From Streptomyces sp. NA04227 (GTDB lineage: Bacteria > Actinomycetota > Actinomycetes > Streptomycetales > Streptomycetaceae), in contig NZ_CP054918.1 in NCBI RefSeq assembly GCF_013364195.1, positions 6,809,001 through 6,873,000 on the forward strand: DNA of 64,000 bases. Direction: 5' to 3'. A program made the position numbers and the translations under genes. Below the pieces are notes generated by a model that saw nothing but the letters and a program-made list of their open reading frames with translations, had not been told where the DNA came from and ran no database searches. Shown piece after piece: positions 6,947-14,797 of the stretch; position 1 is the first letter of the stretch; each line of letters begins with the position of its first letter.

Positions 6947-9367
6947 ATGAGCCGCAGTTCCGCAGCCGATGCGCCCGGGCCGCCGGCGCCGCTCAATGGC
7001 GCGGGCGCGGTGCTCGTCGACGCCTGGGGCTGCCTCAGGCAGTGGACCGCCTCGGCCGCCGAACTGCTCGGCTACCCGGACGAGGAACTCGGCGGCATGC
7101 CGGCCCGCCGTCTGCTGCTGCCCCGGCCACCCGGGCACCAGCGGCCGGACGGCGGCCCGCCGGGGCTGCGTCATCTGTGGCTGCGGCACCGCACCGGCGC
7201 CGCGGTGGGGATCTGGGCCCTGCCGATACCGCTCGCGGGCGGGGCGGGCACGCTGGTGCTCGGGCTCACCGAGGAGCAGACGGCCCGGTGGAGCGACGAG
7301 ACCGCGACCGGCCGCGCCCTGCTCACCCAGGACAGTTGGCAGGTCGCCGTGCACGACCTGGATCTGCGGATCCGGCAGTCCAGCCCGCAGGCGCGCCGCG
7401 CGGGCCGGACACCGACGGCGGAGACGGACCCGATCTGCGAGGTCGGCGCCCTGGAGCGGGAGGGCACCGTCGGTGACCTGCTGCACGGGCTCGTGACCAG
7501 CGGCGAGCCGGTGGTGGACGCCGGGGTGCTGCTCGCGAACCGGCCCGGTGAGGCGGACCGCTACTTCTCGCTGACCGCCGTCCGGCTCGACGACCACGCG
7601 GGCCGCGCCACCGGCGTCACCACCTCACTCGTCGACGTCACCGGACGGTTCCGGGCCCGCCGCCGTCTGGACCATCTCCACCGCGCGGCCCGCGGCATGG
7701 GCAGTTCCCTCGACCTGGACCGGACCGCCCAGGACCTGGTCGACGTCCTGGTGCCCGAACTCGCCGACCTGGCAAGCGTGGAGATCGTGGATGCCGTGGC
7801 CCGTGGCGCCGAGCCGCCCGCCCGCGCGATCGGCACCGACATCCAGGTACGCCGGATCGCCGTGGCCCACGCCTTCGGACCCTGGCCGACCGAACTGCTG
7901 CAGCCGGGCGAGCGCCTGCCACGCCTCGTATCGGGCCCCGCGCTGCGCGAGATGGAGGCGGGCGAAGCGCTGATCACGCGCAGCCGCGCCGAGCATGTCG
8001 AGCTCCTCGGCGGAACCGCGGAGAGCGCGGGCATGATCCCCGCGGACATGCACACCGGGATGGGCGCCGTTCTGCTGGCGCGCGGGCGCCTGCTCGGTTA
8101 CGTCCAGGTGCAGCGCACCCGTACCCCGCTCGGCTTCGAGGAGGAGGACGCCCGGCTCTTCCTCGACATCGTCGCGCGGGCCGCCCTGAGCATGGACACC
8201 GCCCGCCGCTACACCCGTGAACACAACCTCGCCGTGCTGCTCCAGCAGAGCCTGCTGCCGCCCGTCACCTCCAGCACACCCGCCGCCGACACCGCGGGCA
8301 GCTACCTGCCCGCGGCCGGAACCGCCAGCGTCGGCGGCGACTGGTTCGACGTACTGCCGCTGTCCTCGCTCCGTACCGCCTTCGTGGTGGGCGACGTGAT
8401 CGGGCACGGCCTCGCCGCCACCGCCACCATGGCCCGGGTCCGTACGGCCGTGCAGACACTGTCCGACCTCGACCTGCACCCCGACGAACTGCTCGTCAGA
8501 GTCGACGACTTGATGGCCCGCATCGCGGAGGAGGCCGAGCACTCCGACACCGTCGGCGCCTCCTGCCTCTACGTCGTCTACGACCCGGCCACCGGCCGCT
8601 GCCGGCTGGCGAGCGCCGGACACCCCGCGCCCGCGGCCGTCGCCCCCGACGGAACGGTGCGCCTGCTCGACGTCGAACCAGGGCCGACCCTCGGCGTCGG
8701 CGGTATGCCCTTCGAGGTCACGGAGGCCGAACTCGCCCCGGGCAGCGTGCTCATGATGTACAGCGACGGATTCACCGACTACCTGCACGGACGGCCCGGA
8801 CCCGGCGGCGCCGACCTGCTGAGTCAGCTGGCCGCCGCGGACGGTCACGAGCGGTCCCTGCGGGAGATCGGGGACCGCCTCCTCGCCCCGGTACGCGCGG
8901 CCACCCGCCGCCAGGACGATGTGACCCTGCTGCTCGCGCGCACCCGCCGGATCCGCCAACAGGACACCGCTGCCTGGCAGTTCCCGCCGGAGCCCGTCGC
9001 CGTCGCCGAGGCCCGGGAGGCGGCGCTCGGGCAACTCGACGTCTGGGGACTGAACGCACTCGCGTTCAGCACCGAACTGGTCGTCAGCGAACTGGTCACC
9101 AATGTCGTCCGCCACGCGGAGGGCCCCGTCGGTCTGCGCCTCATCCGCGACCAGGTCCTCGTCTGCGAGGTCACCGACACCAGCAACAGCCAGCCCCGGT
9201 TGCGCCAGGCACGCAGTACGGACGAGGGCGGCCGCGGCCTGTTCCTCGTCGCCCAGCTCACCCACCGGTGGGGCAGCCGCTACGGCGACTCGGGCAAGAC
9301 CATCTGGACCGAGCAGAGCATTCCGGAGGACACCTCGGAAGACGACCCGGAGGGCGGGGCGGGCTGA
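6947..9367 (+). CDS. PAS-GAF-SpoIIE phosphatase with C-terminal HATPase
   Basis: An 806-residue soluble signalling protein. Order: a PAS domain (about 15-110, with LLGYPDEELGGMP), a second PAS-like sensor (about 125-230), a GAF domain (about 235-430, ending TARRYTREHNLAVLLQQSLLP), a SpoIIE/PP2C Ser/Thr phosphatase (about 440-660) with metal-binding GGDWFDVLP, VVGDVIGHGLAA and the late DDVTLLLAR, and a HATPase_c domain (about 680-800; N box TELVVSELVTNVVRHA, G box EGGRGLFLVAQL). Such proteins dephosphorylate an anti-anti-sigma protein while the HATPase part may phosphorylate or bind the same partner. AGGAG 7 bp before the ATG supports the start. There is no transmembrane segment. The ligand is unknown. 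Confidence 0.92.
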   Translation: MSRSSAADAPGPPAPLNGAGAVLVDAWGCLRQWTASAAELLGYPDEELGGMPARRLLLPRPPGHQRPDGGPPGLRHLWLRHRTGAAVGIWALPIPLAGGAGTLVLGLTEEQTARWSDETATGRALLTQDSWQVAVHDLDLRIRQSSPQARRAGRTPTAETDPICEVGALEREGTVGDLLHGLVTSGEPVVDAGVLLANRPGEADRYFSLTAVRLDDHAGRATGVTTSLVDVTGRFRARRRLDHLHRAARGMGSSLDLDRTAQDLVDVLVPELADLASVEIVDAVARGAEPPARAIGTDIQVRRIAVAHAFGPWPTELLQPGERLPRLVSGPALREMEAGEALITRSRAEHVELLGGTAESAGMIPADMHTGMGAVLLARGRLLGYVQVQRTRTPLGFEEEDARLFLDIVARAALSMDTARRYTREHNLAVLLQQSLLPPVTSSTPAADTAGSYLPAAGTASVGGDWFDVLPLSSLRTAFVVGDVIGHGLAATATMARVRTAVQTLSDLDLHPDELLVRVDDLMARIAEEAEHSDTVGASCLYVVYDPATGRCRLASAGHPAPAAVAPDGTVRLLDVEPGPTLGVGGMPFEVTEAELAPGSVLMMYSDGFTDYLHGRPGPGGADLLSQLAAADGHERSLREIGDRLLAPVRAATRRQDDVTLLLARTRRIRQQDTAAWQFPPEPVAVAEAREAALGQLDVWGLNALAFSTELVVSELVTNVVRHAEGPVGLRLIRDQVLVCEVTDTSNSQPRLRQARSTDEGGRGLFLVAQLTHRWGSRYGDSGKTIWTEQSIPEDTSEDDPEGGAG

Positions 9368-9388
9368 CGGCGGCAGCGGGTCAGCGGG

Positions 9389-11359
9389 TCAGCGGCAGAG
9401 CAGCGGGCCGAGCGGCAGGTCGAGCACCGTCGTACAGGGCTTCTCGCCGGACTTGCCGTCGCCCGTGCCGTCACCCTTGTCGGCGTCCTTGTGCTCACCC
9501 TTGCGCTCGCCCTTGCCCTGGTCCGGGTTCGCGGGCCGGTCCGATTCCGTGTCGGTGTTCTCGTCGCGGGGCGGCGCCGAGTCGGCGGGCCTGTCGTCGG
9601 ACGGCTCGGAGGGCTCCGTACGGGACTGGGGACCGCTCCGTCCCTTCTCCCGGTGGGCCCCGTCATCGTCCGTGGCCGCTTCCTCGGCGGCTTCCGGCGA
9701 GGGAGAGGCGGTGGCCGGAGCGGCCTTGCCGTCCTGGGGTGCGGGTTTGGTGTCGTGGGGGTGGGTGGGGCTGGGTGCGGGTGTGGGGGTGGTGGTGCGG
9801 GTGGGGCGGTGTGCGGTGGTCGGCTGTGGTGAGGGGATCAGGGCCCAGGCGATGAGGGCGAGGGCGGCGGCGAGGGCCAGGGTGAGGAAGGCGGCGCGGC
9901 GGCGTCGGCGGGTGAGGCGTGCGGCGAACGCGGCCCGGGTCTTCTCGGGGACGTAGCGGCGGATGAGGAAGCCGAGGAGGGAGCTGAGGAGTTGCCAGCA
10001 GATGAGGAGGACGCCGACGAGGGGGAGCAGGAGCAGGATGATCTGCAGGAGGGCGGAGGCGACGCCGAGGACGGGGTGGGGGTTGTTGAGTGCTTCGTCG
10101 GCGAGGTTGTGGGTGGAGTCCAGGGCTGAGGCTGTCCATTGGGGCAGGCGGGTGAGGACGATGGCGAGTTGGACGGCGAGGGCGGGCAGGACGGTGAGGA
10201 CCCAGACGGTGACGACGATTTGGGGCCAGCGTTTGAGGGCGTCGAGGCGGGCGTCGGCGGGTTTGCGCAGGACGGCGTGTTTGAGGATGGGGCCGATGTA
10301 TTTGAAGAGGTCGGGGATGCCGACGAGGTCGGAGACGATGTAGTAGCCGTCGAAGCGGAGGGTGGGCAGGAGTTGTTGGGCCATCTCGAGGTTGGTGAAG
10401 AGGATGGCGGCGAGGATGACGGGGTTGTGGGTGTTGAGGTAGGCGGCGATGAGGGCGAGGACGAAGATCCCGTTGAAGTAGACGCCGCCGAGGTCGGTGC
10501 GTAGGCGTCCGGCGCGGCCCAGGCGGTAGGAGTTGGTGACGTCGGTGTAGAAGGCGGGCCAGACGAGGTAGATGCCGCAGCCCATGACGCCGGGTTTGAC
10601 TTTGCCGTAGCGGCAGGCGGCGGCGTGGCCGCATTCGTGGAAGGCGGAGGAGGTCAGGGTCAGGGTGACCACGATGAGTACGGAGTTGGGGCTGGCCATC
10701 GAGGTCGCGACCGCGGTGCCGACGTCCTGGGAGAGGAACACCCACACCTCGCCGACCAAGACCGTGGCCACGACCGCCATCAGTACCAGTGGTGTGAACA
10801 GCCAGGCGAACAGGCCCGCGATGAACCACGTCGCCCGCTCGGAGAGCACCGCTTTACGGAACCGCAGGGTCAGGAAACTGTTCGCCTTCGGAATCTCCGG
10901 CGGCGAACCGTCGCTGTACCGCGTGATCCCCAACGGCGCCAACTTCTTGTCCATCAGGAAGACGATGTGGTCGGCGGTGAACTCGCGCCCCGTGGCCCGG
11001 CCGAGCTGAGCGGCCACCTGCGCCATCGCCGTACGCCCGTCGCCCGAGCCCGTCCGCAGGTGCCGCCGTTCCTCGCGCCCGATCAGTTTGGTGACCTGGT
11101 ACAGCAGCGGCGGCAGATGAATGACCTGCCCGTCGAAACGGTGCACCAGATGGGGCGGGACGCGGTACCCGGAACCGGTGAACTCGCCGACCAGTTCGGT
11201 GCCTTCGGTCAGTCCCGGTACAGGAAGGGCGGCGGGCCGCGTGTTCGGGGGACTGGGCGCTCGCGTGGCGATGGCGATCTCCAACGGTAACGGTGGGTCG
11301 GCGCAGACGCGGGCGCGCACACGGCATCGACGCGAACGGGCCCCGGTGAAGAGCCTCAC
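9389..11359 (-). CDS. Membrane M50-type metallopeptidase, PqqD-like N-domain
   Basis: A polytopic membrane protein of up to 656 residues, of the putative peptide zinc metalloprotease type. The zinc motif HECGH (241-245) lies in a hydrophobic helix; the third ligand is probably the Asp in LRFDGYYIVSD, where canonical M50 has NPDG. About 10 hydrophobic segments span 180-510. Before the membrane part, residues about 75-145 (IHLPPLLYQVTKLIG, then VAAQLG and MDKKLAPLGI) resemble a PqqD/RRE winged-helix peptide-binding fold. The C-terminus (about 530-656) is a Pro/Thr then Glu/Asp/Lys-rich tail ending in CTTVLDLPLGPLLCR. It is the last gene after two tandem peptide genes on the same strand, suggesting it matures or exports them. 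The start is uncertain: the first 28 residues are not family-like and have no clean ribosome binding site. Confidence 0.8.
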   Translation of the reverse strand: MRLFTGARSRRCRVRARVCADPPLPLEIAIATRAPSPPNTRPAALPVPGLTEGTELVGEFTGSGYRVPPHLVHRFDGQVIHLPPLLYQVTKLIGREERRHLRTGSGDGRTAMAQVAAQLGRATGREFTADHIVFLMDKKLAPLGITRYSDGSPPEIPKANSFLTLRFRKAVLSERATWFIAGLFAWLFTPLVLMAVVATVLVGEVWVFLSQDVGTAVATSMASPNSVLIVVTLTLTSSAFHECGHAAACRYGKVKPGVMGCGIYLVWPAFYTDVTNSYRLGRAGRLRTDLGGVYFNGIFVLALIAAYLNTHNPVILAAILFTNLEMAQQLLPTLRFDGYYIVSDLVGIPDLFKYIGPILKHAVLRKPADARLDALKRWPQIVVTVWVLTVLPALAVQLAIVLTRLPQWTASALDSTHNLADEALNNPHPVLGVASALLQIILLLLPLVGVLLICWQLLSSLLGFLIRRYVPEKTRAAFAARLTRRRRRAAFLTLALAAALALIAWALIPSPQPTTAHRPTRTTTPTPAPSPTHPHDTKPAPQDGKAAPATASPSPEAAEEAATDDDGAHREKGRSGPQSRTEPSEPSDDRPADSAPPRDENTDTESDRPANPDQGKGERKGEHKDADKGDGTGDGKSGEKPCTTVLDLPLGPLLCR

Positions 11360-11519
11360 GCCTCGGAAGGAAGGGGGCTTCGGGCAAGCGCATGCGATCC
11401 GGCCCCCGGGTCCGTTACGACCCGTGGCCCGAGGCGCTGCTCGGTGCGGGGTCGACGGACGCCGTCAACTACATGCTGTCAGGCCCGCGTTCATCGCCGC
11501 GGGGGCCGGTGAGCAACCG

Positions 11520-11810
11520 TCAGTTGCTGGTTACTGCTGCGGGTACACAGGTGATGGTGCTGCTCGGCGGCTGGCCGAGACCCAGGGCCCCGATGAGACC
11601 GCCGGTGCCCTGAGTGGTGGTCGCCTGGCAGGCGTAGGACACCGTGGTGTTGGTGTCGCCCTGGCCACCTCCTTCCGGCGTCGGCGAGTCGGAGCCGGGC
11701 GTGGCGTGGCCGGGGCCGTCGAAGCCCAGGTCGACAAGTGAGAGAAGAACCCGCGGGGGGAGCAACTCGCAGTCCAGCGACTCGAGTTCTCCGTAGCTCA
11801 CGGCGGTCAT
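11520..11810 (-). CDS. RiPP-like precursor peptide 2
   Basis: A 96-residue peptide, paralogous to the one at 11925-12224. The N-terminal leader contains ELESLDCELLPPRVLLSLV, matching the L-x2-L-x2-ELLPxRxxLS pattern of its paralogue. The linker is Gly/Ser/Pro/Asp-rich and low in complexity. The C-terminal core is strongly conserved: a Cys (YACQA), then GTGGLIGALGLG, then a second Cys (ITCVPAA) 26 residues after the first. The ATG at 11810 has GAGGAA at good spacing; a longer in-frame start at 11867 falls inside a perfect hairpin and is unlikely. The next gene downstream, 160 bp away, is the M50 peptidase. I infer a ribosomally made peptide whose leader is recognised and removed. There is no lanthionine or radical-SAM enzyme nearby, so a disulfide, cyclisation or simple cleavage is more likely than heavy modification. 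Confidence 0.75.
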   Translation of the reverse strand: MTAVSYGELESLDCELLPPRVLLSLVDLGFDGPGHATPGSDSPTPEGGGQGDTNTTVSYACQATTTQGTGGLIGALGLGQPPSSTITCVPAAVTSN

Positions 11811-11845
11811 GTGGAGTTCCTCTGATTCCAGTGGGTCATGAGGTG

Positions 11846-11867
11846 TTGGGACCGAAGTCGGTCCCAA
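11846..11867. terminator. Perfect 10-bp hairpin between the peptide genes
   Basis: TTGGGACCGA (11846-11855) and TCGGTCCCAA (11858-11867) are perfect reverse complements around a 2-nt centre. With the next hairpin it fills most of the 114-bp spacer between the two precursor genes. It could be a protein-binding dyad or a second attenuating stem. Confidence 0.6.
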
Positions 11868-11872
11868 CGGGG

Positions 11873-11910
11873 CCGGGGAAGGCCCGACGTCGCCGTCGTG
11901 CCTTCCCCGG
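11873..11910. terminator. 11-bp GC-rich stem-loop after precursor peptide 1
   Basis: CCGGGGAAGGC (11873-11883) pairs perfectly with GCCTTCCCCGG (11900-11910) over a 16-nt loop. It starts 14 bp past the stop of the upstream peptide gene (minus strand), so it is placed as a partial terminator or 3'-stabilising stem. This would give more of the first peptide mRNA than of the second peptide and the peptidase. Confidence 0.65.
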
Positions 11911-11924
11911 TTTCAAGAGGACCG

Positions 11925-12224
11925 TCAGTGCGTGGCCGTGGCGGCCGGCACGCAGGTGAGGCTGTTGCTCGGGTTGTTCGAGCCGAGGCCCAGGGCGCCG
12001 ATGAGGCCCGGGGTTCCGTGAACCTGCTGAGCCTGGCACGCCGAGGTGGAGATGGCGCCGCCGCCGTCGCCGTGGCCGCCGCCAACGGCAGCAGCGCTGG
12101 AGCTCGAGCCGCCGTCCGCGCCGCCGCCAACGTTGTTGAACGGAATGACGGTGGACAGGACAGCGCGCTCGGGCAGGAGCTCGCCGGTAAGGCCGTCCAG
12201 CTCCTCGAAGGTGATCGCGTTCAT
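11925..12224 (-). CDS. RiPP-like precursor peptide 1
   Basis: A 99-residue peptide beginning MNAITFEELDGLTGELLPERAVLS in two parts: a leader with the ELLPxRxxLS box (about 15-24) and a Gly/Ser/Ala-rich low-complexity linker (about 32-60). The conserved C-terminal core has Cys in TSACQA, GTPGLIGALGLG, and a second Cys in LTCVPAA, 27 residues apart, with a short tail TATH. The core is about 60% identical to that of the downstream paralogue, while the linkers differ freely. That is the pattern expected when leader and core are selected. AGGAAAGGAAAAGC before the ATG is a strong ribosome binding site. It heads a three-gene unit with peptide 2 and the M50 peptidase. I do not know a named family for it; bacteriocin, signal or surface peptide are all possible. 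Confidence 0.78.
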   Translation of the reverse strand: MNAITFEELDGLTGELLPERAVLSTVIPFNNVGGGADGGSSSSAAAVGGGHGDGGGAISTSACQAQQVHGTPGLIGALGLGSNNPSNSLTCVPAATATH

Positions 12225-12840
12225 GCTTTTCCTTTCCTGGGTCCTCAGGCGGCTTGCCCCGCCCGAGGCTCTGACGCCGTGTGAAACGGACGTAAATGCT
12301 GTGCGGTCACGGGCGGTTCACAAGGTTTCACTCTCCTACGCAAACTTGCTGGTCAGCGGCGTTTCGCAAGCAGAATGCGTTGTCTGTTCGTGAAGAGTCG
12401 GACGATATGACAAATCTCGCGATAAATTTTGCAACGAAATATTGAAGAGGAAATGAATGCTCAGTGGCCTAACTCATGGGCGGGGAATTGTTAAAGCGCC
12501 CGGTGGGGTCATTGCCAGATATTGGCGAATGTGCGGGGCGTGAACGCGGGCGCGCGATTGTGAAGACTCTGCGCCGGGTGCTCCGCGTGCGCCCCGCCCC
12601 TTGGTCCAAGGCACTCCGCCGCCTGGGCTGACCTGCGTCGCTCCAGCGGCCGCGCCCTGTCCGCCGCCGTGGTGAGCCGTACGGGACAGCCCGCCGCCCG
12701 CGGCCCGGGCGATCGGCGCTCGCCCCCGGTGCGCGCCTGCGCGCTCACCCGCCCCGGGTGAGGACGCGGACCGCCCGGGGCGGCGAGCCTTGGTCCCGAG
12801 AGGCTGTGTTCCGGCAGCCGAAGCGACTGGAGGTGCCTCC
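12225..12840. other. 616-bp divergent spacer with AT-rich island
   Basis: Separates the peptide/peptidase unit (minus) from the small membrane protein genes (plus). Positions about 12395-12500 are markedly AT-rich for this genome (for example GCGATAAATTTTGCAACG), as expected for a regulated promoter region or recently acquired DNA. The right half is GC-rich with no credible gene: frames at 12474-12992 and 12509-12748 lack ribosome binding sites and family resemblance. I cannot assign -35/-10 boxes with confidence. Confidence 0.5.
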
Positions 12841-13251
12841 ATGACCGCCACTGCCAAGCCGCACCAGCATTCGGGCAGCCCAGCCGCCTTCGGGCTGACC
12901 CTGTTCGCCGCCGTGATGCTGTTCGTCGCGGGTGTCCTCGACCTTCTCCGCGGCATCATGGCCATCGCCGAGGACAAGGTCTTCGTGAGCACCCCCGACT
13001 ATGTCTTCCAGTTCGACCTCACCGGCTGGGGCTGGATCCAGCTCATTCTCGGCGCACTCGCCGTGATCGTGAGCCTGGGGCTGTTCTCGCTGGCCACCTG
13101 GGCCAGAGTCCTGGCCGTGGGCCTGGCGGCGTTGCTGCTCATCGCCAGCTTCCTGTCCATTCCGTACTACCCGGTGTGGTCACTGGCGCTGATGGCCATT
13201 TACGCGTTCGTCATCTGGGCGCTCTGTGTGGTCCGGCCCTCGGACTCCTGA
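12841..13251 (+). CDS. Four-helix membrane protein (DUF7144-like)
   Basis: A 136-residue integral membrane protein with four hydrophobic segments (about 15-40, 57-80, 84-104 and 108-130) and a charged loop (AEDKVFVSTPDYVFQFDLTGWGW) between the first two. The pattern FGLTLFAAVMLFVAGVLDLLRGI and the FDLTGWGWIQL motif match small conserved actinobacterial membrane proteins of unknown function (DUF7144 type). I chose the ATG at 12841 because GGAGGTGCCTCC precedes it. The GAP-family gene follows after 15 bp, so the pair is probably co-transcribed. Its role is unknown; such genes often lie beside general stress genes. Confidence 0.85.
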   Translation: MTATAKPHQHSGSPAAFGLTLFAAVMLFVAGVLDLLRGIMAIAEDKVFVSTPDYVFQFDLTGWGWIQLILGALAVIVSLGLFSLATWARVLAVGLAALLLIASFLSIPYYPVWSLALMAIYAFVIWALCVVRPSDS

Positions 13252-13266
13252 CGGGTCGGCGCGACC

Positions 13267-13899
13267 ATGGACGGGCTGAGGACTCTGCCGCTCGCGGTCA
13301 CGATGATGATGGGACCGCAGATCGTCTCGGCGATCATCTTCGTGACCGTGCGCCGAGCGGTCCGGGTCTCCCTGGCCTTCCTGCTCGGCGTCGCCCTGGC
13401 CACCACGGCGGGCCTCGCGGTCATGCGCGGCCTCGCGTCCCTGCTGGGCTCGGCCGTGGACCTCGGCGGCTCCTCGGACGCGGGGTCGGTGGGGCACATC
13501 GTGCAGTACGTGCTTGTCGGCCTCCTGGTCCTGATGGCGATCCGGAACTGGCGCGGACGTGCGACGGCGAAGCCCCCGGCCTGGCTCGGCACGTTGATGA
13601 ACGCCTCGCCCCGGCGGGCGTTCGAGATCGGCCTGATGGTCATCCTGCTGATGCCCTCGGACCTGGTGGTGATGGCGACCGTCGGCGTTCACCTGGAACA
13701 GGCCGACGCGAACTTCGCCGAGGCGCTCCCGCTGATCGGCCTGACCGTCCTCATCGCCGCACTGCCGCTCCTGGCCTACCTGCTCTTCCGGCGCCGCGCG
13801 GAGCACGCCATGCCGAGGATCAGGGATTGGATGTACGGGCACAGCTGGCTGATCAACATCGTGGTCGCGCTCGTCTTCATCGTGCTCATCCTGGCCTGA
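13267..13899 (+). CDS. GAP-family (Sap) membrane protein
   Basis: A 210-residue protein with six predicted membrane helices, similar to the GAP/Sap family (sulfolipid-1-addressing protein type, distantly related to LysE-like exporters). Typical features are the start MDGLRTLPLAVTMMMGPQIVSAI, the internal RRAFEIGLMVILLMPSDLVVMATVGVHL split over two helices, and a basic loop LFRRRAEHAMPRI before the last helix. Members are proposed to move lipids or small metabolites across the membrane; the substrate here is unknown. It overlaps nothing and follows the preceding membrane gene by 15 bp. A strong terminator lies 25 bp downstream. Confidence 0.82.
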   Translation: MDGLRTLPLAVTMMMGPQIVSAIIFVTVRRAVRVSLAFLLGVALATTAGLAVMRGLASLLGSAVDLGGSSDAGSVGHIVQYVLVGLLVLMAIRNWRGRATAKPPAWLGTLMNASPRRAFEIGLMVILLMPSDLVVMATVGVHLEQADANFAEALPLIGLTVLIAALPLLAYLLFRRRAEHAMPRIRDWMYGHSWLINIVVALVFIVLILA

Positions 13900-13924
13900 G
13901 GGCACAGACCGCTACCGCTCCGCA

Positions 13925-13951
13925 GTGCCTCCGCGCCGGTCGCGGAGGCAC
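13925..13951. terminator. Terminator after the GAP-family gene
   Basis: GTGCCTCCGCG and CGCGGAGGCAC form a perfect 11-bp stem with a 5-nt loop, 25 bp after the stop codon. There is no T-tract, as usual for Streptomyces terminators. Confidence 0.75.
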
Positions 13952-14111
13952 CCCGGTCGCCCGGCAGCGGCGCCTCACCCGTGCCGGGTGAGCCCCCGGC
14001 GCTCCCGCCCGGCGCACGCTGACCTCGTCAACCACCGACCCCTACCCCCGCACACCGAAGCCGGTGCCCGAGCGGCACCCGGGTGGGCGGGCTCGTGAAG
14101 CGGAGGCCGTC

Positions 14112-14513
14112 ATGGACGACTATCCCCTGCTCAACGGATTCCTGACCATGCTCTGGTTCTTTCTGTGGATCCTGTGGTTCATGCTCCTGTTCCGCGTGAT
14201 CGCCGACATCGTCCGGGACGACAGGCTCAGCGGCTGGGGCAAGGCGGGCTGGATGCTCTTCGTCTGTGTGCTGCCGTTCCTGGGCGCCTTCGTCTACCTG
14301 GGCGCGCGGGGGAAGGGCATGGGCCGCCGCGAGGCGCGCGAGGTGCAGGCCAATGAGCGGGCGTTGCGCACCTACATACAAGAGGCGGCCGCAGAGGGGG
14401 CCGGCGGCCCCACACAGGCGGAGGAACTCGCCCAGCTCGCCGGGCTGCACGATCACGGCCATCTGACGGACACCGAGTACGAGAAGGCCAAGTCGCGAGT
14501 CCTGGCCGCCTGA
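14112..14513 (+). CDS. Two-helix membrane protein with SHOCT-like C-terminus
   Basis: A 133-residue protein. Two hydrophobic segments (about 7-33 and 46-66) with a short charged loop (IADIVRDDRLSGWGK) form a phospholipase-D-N/nuclease-like membrane hairpin. A coiled, acidic middle leads to a C-terminal short helix pair, QAEELAQLAGLHDHGHLTDTEYEKAK in two parts, which is the SHOCT pattern (L-x-G-x-[IL]-T-x-x-E-[FY]-x-x-x-K). SHOCT segments usually act in oligomer assembly. The start at 14112 follows a GGAGGCCGTC site. The gene is followed 45 bp later by a small soluble protein on the same strand. The exact function is unknown. Confidence 0.82.
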   Translation: MDDYPLLNGFLTMLWFFLWILWFMLLFRVIADIVRDDRLSGWGKAGWMLFVCVLPFLGAFVYLGARGKGMGRREAREVQANERALRTYIQEAAAEGAGGPTQAEELAQLAGLHDHGHLTDTEYEKAKSRVLAA

Positions 14514-14558
14514 GGGCCACGCGGGCGGGGCCTCGGGGACCGTGAGGGGAGTCGACGT

Positions 14559-14756
14559 ATGCGGTACGAGATCCGTATCGACGGGGTCATGTCCGACACG
14601 TTGGCCCAGGCCTTCCCGGAGCTGCGCCGCTTCGTCGAACCGGACCAGACGGTGCTCGTCGGCCAGATCATCGACGAGGCCCATCTGTACGGCCTGCTCA
14701 ACCGCTGTCGTTCGCTGGGGCTGCGCGTGGTGGAACTGCGGCAGCTCGCCGAGTGA
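14559..14756 (+). CDS. Small conserved protein (65 aa), unknown
   Basis: A 65-residue protein beginning MRYEIRIDGVMSDTL, with a beta-alpha-beta pattern and the C-terminus LVGQIIDEAHLYGLLNRCRSLGL followed by RVVELRQL. The composition and the GGGGAG ribosome binding site 9-10 bp before ATG support a real gene. Similar small proteins accompany stress and membrane genes in actinobacteria, but I recognise no named function. It shares strand and spacing with the SHOCT gene, suggesting a short operon, and converges on the LuxR-type regulator. Confidence 0.75.
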   Translation: MRYEIRIDGVMSDTLAQAFPELRRFVEPDQTVLVGQIIDEAHLYGLLNRCRSLGLRVVELRQLAE

Positions 14757-14797
14757 GGTGTGCGGTGGTCGCCGGTACGGGACTTCGCGGAGGCGGC

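Noticed and set aside
11392..11613. 73-residue plus-strand frame between peptide 2 and the M50 gene
   Set aside because: It has an AAGGAAGGGGG upstream, but the spacing is long, it runs into the certain peptide 2 gene on the other strand, and it resembles nothing.
9389..12224. Lanthipeptide, lasso peptide or thiopeptide cluster
   Set aside because: No LanM/LanB/C, asparagine synthetase-like cyclase, YcaO or radical SAM gene is present; cores have only two Cys, and their Ser/Thr content is not arranged as in lanthipeptides.
12474..12992. Minus-strand frame in the large spacer after the peptide unit
   Set aside because: Overlaps the well-supported membrane protein gene, lacks a ribosome binding site and has shadow-like composition.
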